NCBI RefSeq assembly: GCF_900170035.1
Contig: NZ_LT828543.1
Location: 347,304 to 381,350 of the forward strand
Source of the DNA: Desulfamplus magnetovallimortis
GTDB taxonomy: Bacteria; Desulfobacterota; Desulfobacteria; Desulfobacterales; Desulfobacteraceae
Reading direction: 5' to 3'
DNA: 34,047 bases
Shown: positions 26,750 to 34,047 of the stretch, piece by piece
How positions within the stretch are numbered: the stretch's first letter is position 1
Layout: the number at the start of each line of letters is the position of its first letter
Position numbers and translations under genes: made by a program
The notes under the pieces: generated by a model
What the model was told of the DNA's origin: nothing
The model's input: only the letters and a program-made list of their open reading frames with translations
The model's database searches: none

Positions 26750-28321
26750 CTAAATGGAAAAAGTAGAGATAAGATTATTGAGATTTTTAGCAAGTCTCTG
26801 GAGCCCCTCTGCACTTGTTTTCACCTGGTAGCTGTTATCGGACATCTCACCGGCGGTTCTGCTTACTTCTGCAATATCTTCGGTGATCATACGAGTCACT
26901 TCCGAAGCCTGGGAGACATTTTCATTGATTTCGGATAACCCTGATGAAATTGTGGAAGTCCTTTCATTGATCTGCTGTGTTGTACTGGATTGCTCCTCCA
27001 CTGCCGAAGCAATGATGGAGATGATATCATTAATATCACTGGTGACTTTTTTAATTTTATCAATGTCGGAAACGGTACCGGCCGTAGCTTCCTGGCTTGC
27101 CTCAATGCTTTTTTTTATTTCAAGGGTTGCCTGGGCGGTCTGTCTGGCAAGCTCCTTGATTTCGGTGGCAACAACAGCAAAGCCTTTTCCAGCATCACCT
27201 GCCCGTGCTGCCTCAATGGTGGCATTGAGTGCCAGAAGATTTATTTGCTCGGAAATTTCTGTAATGGACTCAGTGACCTTGTCAATATCTTTTGCAGATG
27301 CCCCCAGTGCATCAACGCTTACCGATGTCTGTTGAACAAGCAGAACTGCTTCATCTGTGATTCGTTTGGCCTGTTCTGAATTTCTGGCTATTTCACTAAC
27401 TGTTACCTGCATTTCACCTGTGGATGATGCCACTCTGTTCATCTCTTCCGTGTTTTCTTCCATCCTTGAAGCAACTGCTGCAAAATTTGAACTCATCTCT
27501 TCTGCAGCAGAAGAGACAGATTGAGCTCTTTCCGACATATTTTTCGAGCCATCATCAAGATATCCGGCAATGCCGCTGAACTCTTCTGAAGCATTCGTCA
27601 CTGTTTGGGTTTCATTTCCAATATCCCGAATAATATTCTGGAGCTTTTGAATAAAGGTGTTAAACCAGAAGGAGAGTTCTCCAATTTCGTTTTGATGCTT
27701 AATCTCCAGCCTCCGTGTCAGATCGCCTTCTCCCTGGGCAATATCCTTCAATCCTTCCGACACTTTTTTTATTGGGTTGATGACAATAAAACGAACACTA
27801 ATAAAAATCGTAACCAAAAGCATGAGATCCAGCATGAAGACAATGAAAATCAGCTTCATCAGGCTGTTTTGCAGCTCTTTTTTCATAAATTGGTCGCTAA
27901 AATAGACTGTTACCTTTCCAAGTATCTTGTCTCCTCTTGAGATCTGACTTGAACTGGAAATATATTTTCCCTGAACCGGCTCTGTTGCCGGAACGATTTT
28001 CCATGATTCATCTCTTCTACTGCCGGCAAACAGTACATCCTCATCACCTTCTGTCACCACAATTGCGTAAATGGTTTTCATTTTCATATTGGAGGAGAGA
28101 GTTCTGTTAACCTGGGATTCATTGGCATCCCACAATGGATTGATGAGGGTTTCCGCAACCCTTTCAGAGGTAAGCTCGGCTGTTTCATGAAGCTCCGTGG
28201 TCATATTCAAACTGGTAGTGCGGTAGTTATAAAATGCAAAAAGAGTAAGTATTACTGTACAGATAAGCAGGGGTACAGATATCATCCTGAACTGGATGGC
28301 ATGTATGATTTTTTTTTCCAT
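26750..28321 (-). CDS. methyl-accepting chemotaxis protein
   Basis: A 523-residue chemoreceptor: first helix about 12-32, a compact periplasmic sensor (about 33-155), second helix about 157-183, HAMP (about 184-240) and the signalling domain with tip [17 protein letters not shown] near 355. It ends NNLISTFSI without a docking pentapeptide. The periplasmic part ([15 protein letters not shown]... [12 protein letters not shown]) resembles that of the nearby histidine kinase (LPLWNVDYTSIRQI... RGKILGEVTIGV), suggesting that a receptor and a kinase recognise related signals. It is flanked by palindromic family E elements. AGGA before the ATG is spaced eleven bases, which is weak. Confidence 0.92.
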   Translation of the reverse strand: MEKKIIHAIQFRMISVPLLICTVILTLFAFYNYRTTSLNMTTELHETAELTSERVAETLINPLWDANESQVNRTLSSNMKMKTIYAIVVTEGDEDVLFAGSRRDESWKIVPATEPVQGKYISSSSQISRGDKILGKVTVYFSDQFMKKELQNSLMKLIFIVFMLDLMLLVTIFISVRFIVINPIKKVSEGLKDIAQGEGDLTRRLEIKHQNEIGELSFWFNTFIQKLQNIIRDIGNETQTVTNASEEFSGIAGYLDDGSKNMSERAQSVSSAAEEMSSNFAAVASRMEENTEEMNRVASSTGEMQVTVSEIARNSEQAKRITDEAVLLVQQTSVSVDALGASAKDIDKVTESITEISEQINLLALNATIEAARAGDAGKGFAVVATEIKELARQTAQATLEIKKSIEASQEATAGTVSDIDKIKKVTSDINDIISIIASAVEEQSSTTQQINERTSTISSGLSEINENVSQASEVTRMITEDIAEVSRTAGEMSDNSYQVKTSAEGLQRLAKNLNNLISTFSI

Positions 28322-28406
28322 TCTTGTTGTGATCCTGTTAATTTATACACTTAAAACAGTTTATCGGGTAAATTTATTCAGACGAGTGCAATATGTCCCT
28401 AAAAAA

Positions 28407-28557
28407 GGCATCTTTCATTTGTCGTTTTACACTTTTTTTGAATCATGATTTTCATGATTAAGGGATTACCTTGATTTTTAATCGTGTTAATCCTTTAATC
28501 ATGGTTCAGAATTTTTAGAAAAGTGTAAACTAATTTTGAGTTGATATGAAGGATGCC
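28407..28557. mobile_element. palindromic TTTACACTTT element, family E, copy 2
   Basis: The ends are GGCATCTTTCATTT and ATATGAAGGATGCC, with TTTTACACTTTT and AAAAGTGTAAAC just inside. The centre holds nested hairpins: AATCATGA-ttt-TCATGATT, and GATTAAGGGATTA pairing with TAATCCTTTAATC apart from one G-U. It fills most of the 275-base gap between the chemoreceptor and the solute-binding gene. The remainder, 28322-28406, is AT-rich and probably carries the receptor promoter. Confidence 0.75.
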
Positions 28558-28596
28558 TAAAAAAGCAGATCAAATGCTTATTGTTGATAAACTTGT

Positions 28597-29340
28597 TCAG
28601 AAGCCATGTTTTTTCAGAATACGCTCCAGTGTTCCATCGGATTTTATTTCTGCAAGACCCTTTTCCAGGGCTTCAAGTTTTATTTGGGCATCAGGGGTCT
28701 TTTTTGATATGCAAAGAAAAAGATCTTTGATCTCAAGGGGCGGGTTTACAACATCAATCTGCTCCACAGCATCCGGCAAATTTTTACGGACCGTATCATA
28801 TCCTACAAATTTATCTGCAACAATCAGATCAACTCTTTTTTTGAGCAGTTTCTTGAAATTTGTGAGATCATCTGTTGCCTCATCTTTTTTGAGATAATCA
28901 GCTTCATCAAACTCCCGGGTATTAATGTACCCTCTGACTACACCTATAAAATAAGGTTTGAGATCACTTAGGGAACCATAATGTATCTCTTCCCCTTTAC
29001 GTTTAAAGAACACAAGAGGGCCACCTGGAAACGATGAAGAGACTTTAAAATCCTTCTGAAGTTCATCAGAATAATATTCAGGGAAATAACCATCATACTT
29101 TCCTTCCCTGGCCATCTTGACCACCCTTGCCCATGGCAGAAAGTCCATTTGAATCTCATATCCAGATCGTTTAAAGGCTTCCCTAATAACTTCTGCAACA
29201 TAGCCGTTGTCCGGTAGGGTCTGGCCGATGTAAGGTTCCCAGTCAAGGGTTGCAAGTTTAATAGGTTGAGCCGCATGTGCAAAACCGGATAATACCAGCA
29301 AAATCAAAATAACTAGAATCAGTTGATAAGTTTTTTTCAT
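28597..29340 (-). CDS. periplasmic solute-binding protein, family 3
   Basis: A 247-residue protein of the amino-acid-type solute-binding family. Signal peptide 1-23 (ILVILILLVLSGFAHAA), then IKLATLDWEPYIGQTLPDNG and YVAEVIREAFKRSGYEI, the usual opening of the family, and GVVRGYINTREFD in the second lobe. No transporter genes accompany it. It lies between a histidine kinase and a chemoreceptor on the same strand, so a sensory role, presenting ligand to one of them, is plausible but only inferred. An upstream in-frame start would add 72 residues with no homology; the ATG at 29340 with AAGGA nine bases away and the signal peptide directly after is much better. The 29341-29509 gap shows nothing clear. 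Confidence 0.88.
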   Translation of the reverse strand: MKKTYQLILVILILLVLSGFAHAAQPIKLATLDWEPYIGQTLPDNGYVAEVIREAFKRSGYEIQMDFLPWARVVKMAREGKYDGYFPEYYSDELQKDFKVSSSFPGGPLVFFKRKGEEIHYGSLSDLKPYFIGVVRGYINTREFDEADYLKKDEATDDLTNFKKLLKKRVDLIVADKFVGYDTVRKNLPDAVEQIDVVNPPLEIKDLFLCISKKTPDAQIKLEALEKGLAEIKSDGTLERILKKHGF

Positions 29341-29509
29341 AATAAAATTTCCTTTTTCGGAGTTGTGTTCTTGCAAGGTTTGACTGTCGGGTATAAAACG
29401 CTTTGAATATTTGAAATGTCTGAAAAAGCCACCCGACGATTTAAACTTGAAGAAACAGTAGTGATTAATAGGTTTATCTATTATTACGTCACTTAAAGTC
29501 ACAAATACT

Positions 29510-30712
29510 CTAAGAGCACTTTTTTTCTTCGGATAAATAAGATCCATTGTTTTCAAGCACCTGCCTTATTGTTAGCCCAAGTGTCTCTATGTCAAAAGGT
29601 TTATCAAGCACCTCCTTTGCACCTTTATTGATAAGCTCTTCCCGTTCAAGGGCAGCATTAAACCCGCTGCAGACAATTATGGGAATATCTGGCCTTATCA
29701 GCAGCAGCTCTTCCATCAATCGATCGCCTGAAATATCCGGCATACTCATATCAGTCATTACCAGATCAAATTTCCAGGGGCTCTCCTTGAAGCGACTTAG
29801 TGCTCTAAGGGGGTTTGTGCAACTGGTGACCCGATATCCAAAGTGTTCAAGGGCTTCGCAAAACATTTCCACCAGCATGGGTTCGTCATCCACAATCAGA
29901 ATCTGTTCATTGCCATGCAGGCTCCTGAGCGGAGTTGCAATCTCCTGATTCCTGCTGTCAGATACTGCCGGAAAAAGGATTTTGAACCGTGTGCCTCTAC
30001 CCTGAGTACTGCTGACCGAGATATGACCATCATGGCTTTTAACAATTCCCTGAACAATGGAAAGCCCCATGCCGGTACCTTTATCAATGTCCTTTGTAGT
30101 AAAATATGGATCAAATATTTTATCCTTAATGGCCGGCTCAATACCACAACCTGTATCCCTGATTATTAGTTGTACGTATTTGTTAGCACTACCTGAGTGG
30201 AGAGCAGAAAAAGTTTGAGTTGATTCTGTATCGTTTACGCTACCGTCCTGTTCATGATTATCAGGAGTGGGCAAAGAGGGTATCTCATGCAGTTCAATGG
30301 TCAAGGTACCACCATTTTTTTCCATGGCATGGGCAGCATTAGTACAAAGGTTAAGTATAACCTGTTGAATTTGGGTGGCATCTCCGCTGATAGGGGGAAT
30401 GTTGTCTGCAATATTTGAACGAATTTTAATATTTCGCGGAATAGATGAGCGGAGCAACTGACTTGACTCCTCCAGAAGCTCATCAATTTTAACCGGCTCC
30501 CGTTTTTGTTCGCCCTTCCGGCAGAAACTCAGCAACTGCCTGATCACATCCTTTGCTCTGCTGTTGGCCGCGGCTATGGCATCCAGTTTGGGACGTACCG
30601 GATGATCTGAAGGGATGGCATCAATGACAAGCCCCAGATTGCCGATTGTAATACCCAGAATATTGTTGAAATCGTGGGCAATGCCACCTGCAACCCTCCC
30701 TACTGCTTCTAT
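29510..30712 (-). CDS. histidine kinase, C-terminal part (HisKA, HATPase, REC), broken from the upstream half by a frameshift
   Basis: The frame opens at 30712 with IEAVGRVAGGIAHDFNNILG, where the histidine of IAHDFNN is the phospho-acceptor. The HATPase follows with QVILNLCTNAAHAM, DTGCGIEP and KGTGMGLSIVQG, then a receiver domain with ILIVDDEPMLVEMF and acceptor aspartate in LVMTDMSMPD. It continues the gene at 30709-31800: that frame stops exactly where this one takes over, and the joint would read SQKIEAVG, the normal HisKA entry. A GTG at 30547 could start a short protein lacking the phospho-acceptor, which would not be a working kinase. The gene is therefore a recent pseudogene, a sequencing error, or (least likely) a frameshifted gene. 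Confidence 0.85.
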   Translation of the reverse strand: MEAVGRVAGGIAHDFNNILGITIGNLGLVIDAIPSDHPVRPKLDAIAAANSRAKDVIRQLLSFCRKGEQKREPVKIDELLEESSQLLRSSIPRNIKIRSNIADNIPPISGDATQIQQVILNLCTNAAHAMEKNGGTLTIELHEIPSLPTPDNHEQDGSVNDTESTQTFSALHSGSANKYVQLIIRDTGCGIEPAIKDKIFDPYFTTKDIDKGTGMGLSIVQGIVKSHDGHISVSSTQGRGTRFKILFPAVSDSRNQEIATPLRSLHGNEQILIVDDEPMLVEMFCEALEHFGYRVTSCTNPLRALSRFKESPWKFDLVMTDMSMPDISGDRLMEELLLIRPDIPIIVCSGFNAALEREELINKGAKEVLDKPFDIETLGLTIRQVLENNGSYLSEEKKCS

Positions 30713-30714
30713 TT
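30709..30714 (-). other. one-base frameshift site in the PAS histidine kinase
   Basis: On the minus strand the upstream frame reads CAG-AAA-TAG; restoring one A (CAG-AAA-ATA-GAA) joins the two halves in a conserved HisKA sequence. The lost base lies in a short A-run. No recognisable slippery heptamer or strong downstream structure was seen. Confidence 0.85.
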
Positions 30715-31800
30715 CTGGGACTGCCGAAGCTTATCTTCCAATTCACGCTTCTCCTCCTCGGCATTTTTTCGCTCGGTTATATTGGAACAACACCCCTGTA
30801 TGGCAATTATGTTACCTTTTTCATTAAGTAAAGCGGTATTTGATTGAAGTATCCACCTTGCATTCCCCTCCTTGTCAATAATCCGATACTCAAATTCCGG
30901 GTCAAGTATGTTATTTTTTATTTTTTCCCATGTCTCTTCCATACACTTTTTAAAATCTGGATGGATAATGTACTTTAAAAAAAAGGGCCTGGTGGCAACA
31001 TCTTCCTTGCTGTAACCGAATACAGATTGCACAGAAGGATTAATGTATTCACATATGCCATCAGGCACAGTTATCCTGAAAACCGCTTCATTGAGATTTT
31101 TTAAAAGAATATCTGCCTGACCCAAAGCTGTCATCTGGGATTCAATGGTAGCTCCCATTTGTGAAAGCACATTTCCAAATGGTTGAAATTCCATGTAGGG
31201 AATGGTGGTTTCTTTTATGGAATAGTTACCGGAGGCATATGAATGGACAATGGAGTTCAATTGTTTAAGGGGAGACTGTAGAGATCTGTGTATGAAATAT
31301 TTTGTACTCAAATATAGTGATATAAAAATCAGAATCAGGGTCATACCAAAAGAGACGATAAAGTATTGACGTTCTGTTGCAATTGACTGTGTGGTAACGC
31401 CAATTGTAACTTCACCCAGAATTTTACCTCTGGATTCAATGATGCGGCTTCTGAAAAACTGAGGGAAACCACTTTTTTTATCCTTAAAAAAAATGATATC
31501 CTCACCTTCTTTCACAACAAACATATCAATCAAATCATTTTGAAGTGTTATCTCTCCAATTTGTCTAATGCTTGTGTAATCTACATTCCAAAGAGGCAGA
31601 AGCAGAACGGCCTGAAGGTATTCGATGGTTTCATCAGCTTTCTTATTTAATACTTTTTTATAATGGTATGAGTTGTAACTCCAATTGATGATAAGGGCTG
31701 TCATCAAAACCACGCTGACTGTTAGCACAAGGTTTAAAGCCAATTTTCTGGATATTGCGTAAGATTTTATCAATGTTGATTTTGCCGGATGTGTATTCAT
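30709..31800 (-). CDS. histidine kinase, N-terminal part (membrane sensor and PAS)
   Basis: The sensor half of a hybrid kinase whose total length would be about 763 residues. Membrane helices at about 18-40 and 148-170 enclose a small periplasmic domain (about 45-145; LLLPLWNVDYTSIRQ) related to that of the chemoreceptor at 26750-28321. A HAMP-like linker and a PAS domain with its PAC end (about 235-350; NLNEAVFRITVPDG, EFEYRIIDKEGNARW) follow. The protein ends with KLRQSQK, where the phospho-acceptor domain should start. The ATG has only a weak purine stretch upstream. The following solute-binding gene could supply its ligand. Confidence 0.85.
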   Translation of the reverse strand: MNTHPAKSTLIKSYAISRKLALNLVLTVSVVLMTALIINWSYNSYHYKKVLNKKADETIEYLQAVLLLPLWNVDYTSIRQIGEITLQNDLIDMFVVKEGEDIIFFKDKKSGFPQFFRSRIIESRGKILGEVTIGVTTQSIATERQYFIVSFGMTLILIFISLYLSTKYFIHRSLQSPLKQLNSIVHSYASGNYSIKETTIPYMEFQPFGNVLSQMGATIESQMTALGQADILLKNLNEAVFRITVPDGICEYINPSVQSVFGYSKEDVATRPFFLKYIIHPDFKKCMEETWEKIKNNILDPEFEYRIIDKEGNARWILQSNTALLNEKGNIIAIQGCCSNITERKNAEEEKRELEDKLRQSQK

Positions 31801-32139
31801 TATTTACCGTTGATGTGGATAAAAAAAATTTAGCACTCATTATATTGCCTTTGCGAGCGCTTTCACTTTTTATTGTCAATGCTTCATGAAACGCCATACG
31901 ACTCTTGATTTGAAAAAATAGCAGAATCAAATTTGTTTTTCATTAGAGCAATGTAATATTCTTGTTAGAATTTTCAAACAACATCAAAATCCAGACCAGC
32001 GCCTTAAAGCCTCTTTGCAACTTCAGGAAACGATGTCATAATTTTTTCCAGAAAATGATATTGTTATTAATAATCAAATTACCAGTTTCTAATGAAAAGC
32101 TAACAAACTGACTGTAATATGCTTCCTATGGCAATTTCT

Positions 32140-32192
32140 AAAGGACTTTCATGATTCGTTGTGGCAGATGGTTCTGCCATGGCCGTTATATA
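32140..32192 (+). repeat. 3' half of a family C repeat
   Basis: AAGGACTTTCATGATTCG, then TGGCAGA-tggt-TCTGCCA and the tail CATGGCCGTTATATA. The 5' arm of the first hairpin (GAAAGTCC) is absent. The copy overlaps the left end of the nested palindrome at 32186-32373. The rest of the 31801-32139 stretch is AT-rich with no gene or repeat that I can support. Confidence 0.75.
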
Positions 32193-32373
32193 CTCAAAAT
32201 CGACATCTTATTGCTTTTTCAGAAGTTATTGCAGTTGTCTGAACCAGGATAACCAGGATGGATAGGATGCTCAGGATAGATAATCCTGCCTTATCTTGTT
32301 AATATTGGGAATCCTGATTCAGACAGTGTTGACAAGCCTTACAAGATCATAGGCGTCAACTTTGAGTATATAA
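32186..32373. mobile_element. nested inverted-repeat (MITE-like) element
   Basis: The outer arms, TTATATACTCAAAATCGAC (32186-32204) and GTCAACTTTGAGTATATAA (32355-32373), match as an inverted repeat at 17 of 19 positions. The inner arms, TGTCTGAACCAGGAT (32236-32250) and ATCCTGATTCAGACA (32311-32325), match at 14 of 15, and the centre is rich in CAGGAT. CAGGAT/ATCCTG palindromes of this sort are common in Desulfobacterota and cyanobacteria. No coding capacity; it ends about 70 bases before the small gene. Confidence 0.65.
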
Positions 32374-32440
32374 AAGAGTTCCAAATATTAGATTGTGGCG
32401 GTCATCCGCTATGCAAGTTATTTAAAAAATGGAGATAAAA

Positions 32441-32662
32441 ATGAAACAACATACTATTTTAGAAAAAGATGCCAAAAAAGTGGTCGAAAACTATTTAACC
32501 AATCAAATAAAAAGGGTTATTGAGCAGGCTGTACTTGTGGATAATGGAGAGTCATGGCGTTTCTCTTTTTTTGGAATTCCTTCGGAAAACCTGACTGTTA
32601 CAAAACAAGGAGAGATTGTGTTTAATGATCATGGTCACTCCTGCTGCATAAGTGGTTTATAA
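32441..32662 (+). CDS. small hypothetical protein, 73 residues
   Basis: I do not recognise this protein. GGAG (32431-32434) is spaced six bases from the ATG at 32441, better than the ATG at 32429 that overlaps it. It is charged and helical at first (EKDAKKVVENYLTNQIKRVI), then has a beta-like stretch (SWRFSFFGIP) and ends with HGHSCCISGL, where two histidines and two cysteines could bind a metal. It lies 51 bases before the CBS-domain kinase on the same strand, suggesting one operon. The strong ribosome-binding site and residue composition favour a real gene. Confidence 0.65.
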   Translation: MKQHTILEKDAKKVVENYLTNQIKRVIEQAVLVDNGESWRFSFFGIPSENLTVTKQGEIVFNDHGHSCCISGL

Positions 32663-32713
32663 TACCTTGTGGGGCGTAATATGCAAAATAACAATGGATG
32701 ACGGATTTTTTTC

Positions 32714-34047
32714 ATGCTCAATCTTACAGTGAATTCACTGATAAAAACACCTCTGACAACTGCTATTTCCACTCGTATTCCAGATGTTAAGGAGAGACTT
32801 AGGCATCAATCACCTGTTGCCGGTATTGTAGTACTTGATAATGGAAAAATTGCCGGACTGATGATGAGCTACCATCTTGACAGACTTCTCGGAACACGTT
32901 TTGGATTTAACCTCTACTCCCGACAGCCTGTATCCGTCCTTATGGATCCTTCTCCTCTTATATTAAAACCATCTACTTCCCTTGAAGATGCTGCAAATCT
33001 GGCCATGCACCGCAAACTGGAAAAGGTTTATGATGACATTCTGATTGCCGAAGATGAGGAACTTCTTGGAGTTGTAACGGTAAAAGATCTGTTGTTGGCT
33101 CTTGCTGATCTTCAAGAGAGTAAAACCCGTGAAGTTACAAAAGCTCTGACAAAAACCAAGGAATATGCCATGAAGGCGGAAAGGGCATCCCGTTTTAAAA
33201 CCATCTTTCTGGCGAATATGAGCCACGAGATAAGAACCCCCATGAATGGCATCATAGGTATGGCTGACTTGTTGATGGACTCAGGCTTGACACCAGAACA
33301 AAGAGAATATGCACAAACTATTGTCAACAGCGGGGAAAGCCTCCTTCAACTGATTAATGACATCCTGGATATCTCCAAAATTGAAGCAGGCAAGTTAACT
33401 CTGGACGAAGTTCGTTTTTCCCCTGCTGAAGAGATGCACAAGGTTTCAAATCTCCTTTCCCTTGCTGCCCGTGAAAAGCAGTTGAAATTTTTGATGACTA
33501 CAGATAGCAATATTCCTGCCTTTGTCACAGGATCCTCCCAACGTCTCAAGCAGATTTTGACCAATCTTGCGGGAAACGCCATCAAATTTACCAATAAAGG
33601 CAAAATTTTTATGAATGCATACCAGGAGAGTGGAGACTCGCTTAAATGCACTTTACGATTTGAAGTCCATGATACCGGTATTGGCATTGATTCAGAACAA
33701 GGCAGTAAACTGTTCAAACCTTTCTCCCAAATAGATGAATCCTTGAGACGTAATACCGGCGGGACAGGACTTGGGCTTGCCATATCAAAACAACTGGTGG
33801 AGATGATGGGGGGCAATATTGGTTTTACCAGTGAATCCGGAAGTGGCAGTTGTTTTTATTTTACAGTATGCCTTAGTCATCCTGAATACACATCAGATTC
33901 ACAAATAAAAGGGGAAAACCTGAAAAAGAGTTCTGTAGAAAAATCTGGCTTACATAAAGAGAACTCTATCATTCAATGTTCAGATTTTTCAGCCAAAATA
34001 CTCTTAGTTGAGGATAATGCAGTTAACCGCAAGCTCGCCGAAAAAAT
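32714..34047 (+). CDS. CBS-domain hybrid sensor histidine kinase (3' end beyond window)
   Basis: The frame is open from the ATG at 32714 to the window edge, 444 codons and two bases. Residues about 30-140 look like a CBS pair ([53 protein letters not shown]), which in other proteins binds adenine nucleotides. HisKA follows with H171 in [11 protein letters not shown], an HATPase with [10 protein letters not shown] and [10 protein letters not shown], and the beginning of a receiver domain ([16 protein letters not shown]) at the edge. No membrane helix is visible, so it is probably cytoplasmic. A TGA 15 bases upstream in the same frame rules out an earlier start. It probably shares an operon with the small gene before it. 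Confidence 0.88.
   Translation, partial: MLNLTVNSLIKTPLTTAISTRIPDVKERLRHQSPVAGIVVLDNGKIAGLMMSYHLDRLLGTRFGFNLYSRQPVSVLMDPSPLILKPSTSLEDAANLAMHRKLEKVYDDILIAEDEELLGVVTVKDLLLALADLQESKTREVTKALTKTKEYAMKAERASRFKTIFLANMSHEIRTPMNGIIGMADLLMDSGLTPEQREYAQTIVNSGESLLQLINDILDISKIEAGKLTLDEVRFSPAEEMHKVSNLLSLAAREKQLKFLMTTDSNIPAFVTGSSQRLKQILTNLAGNAIKFTNKGKIFMNAYQESGDSLKCTLRFEVHDTGIGIDSEQGSKLFKPFSQIDESLRRNTGGTGLGLAISKQLVEMMGGNIGFTSESGSGSCFYFTVCLSHPEYTSDSQIKGENLKKSSVEKSGLHKENSIIQCSDFSAKILLVEDNAVNRKLAEK

Noticed and set aside
28360-28370. CCCGATAA on the minus strand upstream of the chemoreceptor, close to the flagellar sigma-28 -10 element GCCGATAA.
   Set aside because: No TAAA-type -35 element is found at the expected 15-base distance, so I do not call a promoter.
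29341-29509. GTCGGGT and ACCCGAC in the gap after the broken kinase, a possible terminator.
   Set aside because: The loop between the seven-base arms is about 40 bases and no T-run follows on the relevant strand.
30705-30720. Programmed -1 frameshift in the histidine kinase.
   Set aside because: CAG-AAA-TAG is not a recognised slippery heptamer and no clear stimulatory structure follows; a mutation or sequence error is simpler.
31658-31930. A 90-codon minus-strand frame overlapping the start of the PAS histidine kinase.
   Set aside because: It overlaps the kinase coding region in another frame and has no family resemblance or good ribosome-binding site.

Overview
The window is a moderately AT-rich bacterial chromosome segment from a motile, signalling-rich Gram-negative. 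The families present (several methyl-accepting chemotaxis proteins, very large hybrid sensor kinases, secreted phosphatases, a phosphonate operon) and the many short palindromic intergenic repeats fit a marine or sediment Desulfobacterota lineage, perhaps Desulfobacteraceae or Desulfonema-like. That placement is inference from style only; no rRNA or other phylogenetic marker is present.

Layout. (1) 1-5582: two secreted metallophosphatases, a CpdB/UshA-like nucleotidase and a choice-of-anchor-I beta-propeller fused to a calcineurin-like phosphatase. Both begin with the same short two-cysteine N-terminal module. (2) 5713-9895: two dCache-type chemoreceptors. (3) 10247-16133: a 1627-residue hybrid kinase with three predicted periplasmic ligand-binding domains, overlapping a REC/HD-GYP response regulator. 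(4) 16301-16476: a chemoreceptor remnant with a large internal deletion. (5) 16524-26213, minus strand: a 2-aminoethylphosphonate (AEP) uptake and degradation block read as GDPD, PhnS-, PhnT- and fused PhnU-type transporter genes, phnX, pbfA-type ammonia-lyase, phnW. (6) 26370-31800, minus strand: a small ORF, a third chemoreceptor, a periplasmic solute-binding protein, and a PAS/HisKA/HATPase/REC kinase broken by a one-base frameshift. (7) 32441-34047, plus strand: a 73-residue small protein and a CBS-domain hybrid kinase that runs off the window.

Functionally, the secreted phosphatases and GDPD would release phosphate, nucleosides or glycerol-phosphate from organic P. The ABC transporter would import AEP and probably 1-hydroxy-AEP. 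PhnW and PbfA would both produce phosphonoacetaldehyde, and PhnX would cleave it to acetaldehyde and phosphate. I see no convincing Pho box and no dedicated regulator inside the operon.

The most unusual feature is the intergenic DNA. At least six short repeat or palindrome families occupy almost every gap longer than about 80 bp. Two of them (a 61-62 bp unit and a 78 bp unit) share a 3' hairpin plus a CATG(T/G)CCGTT tail and appear to be branches of one double-hairpin superfamily. Paired changes in the hairpin stems suggest the folded structure is maintained. These units occupy each long gap of the AEP operon, including a four-unit tandem array between GDPD and the binding-protein gene.
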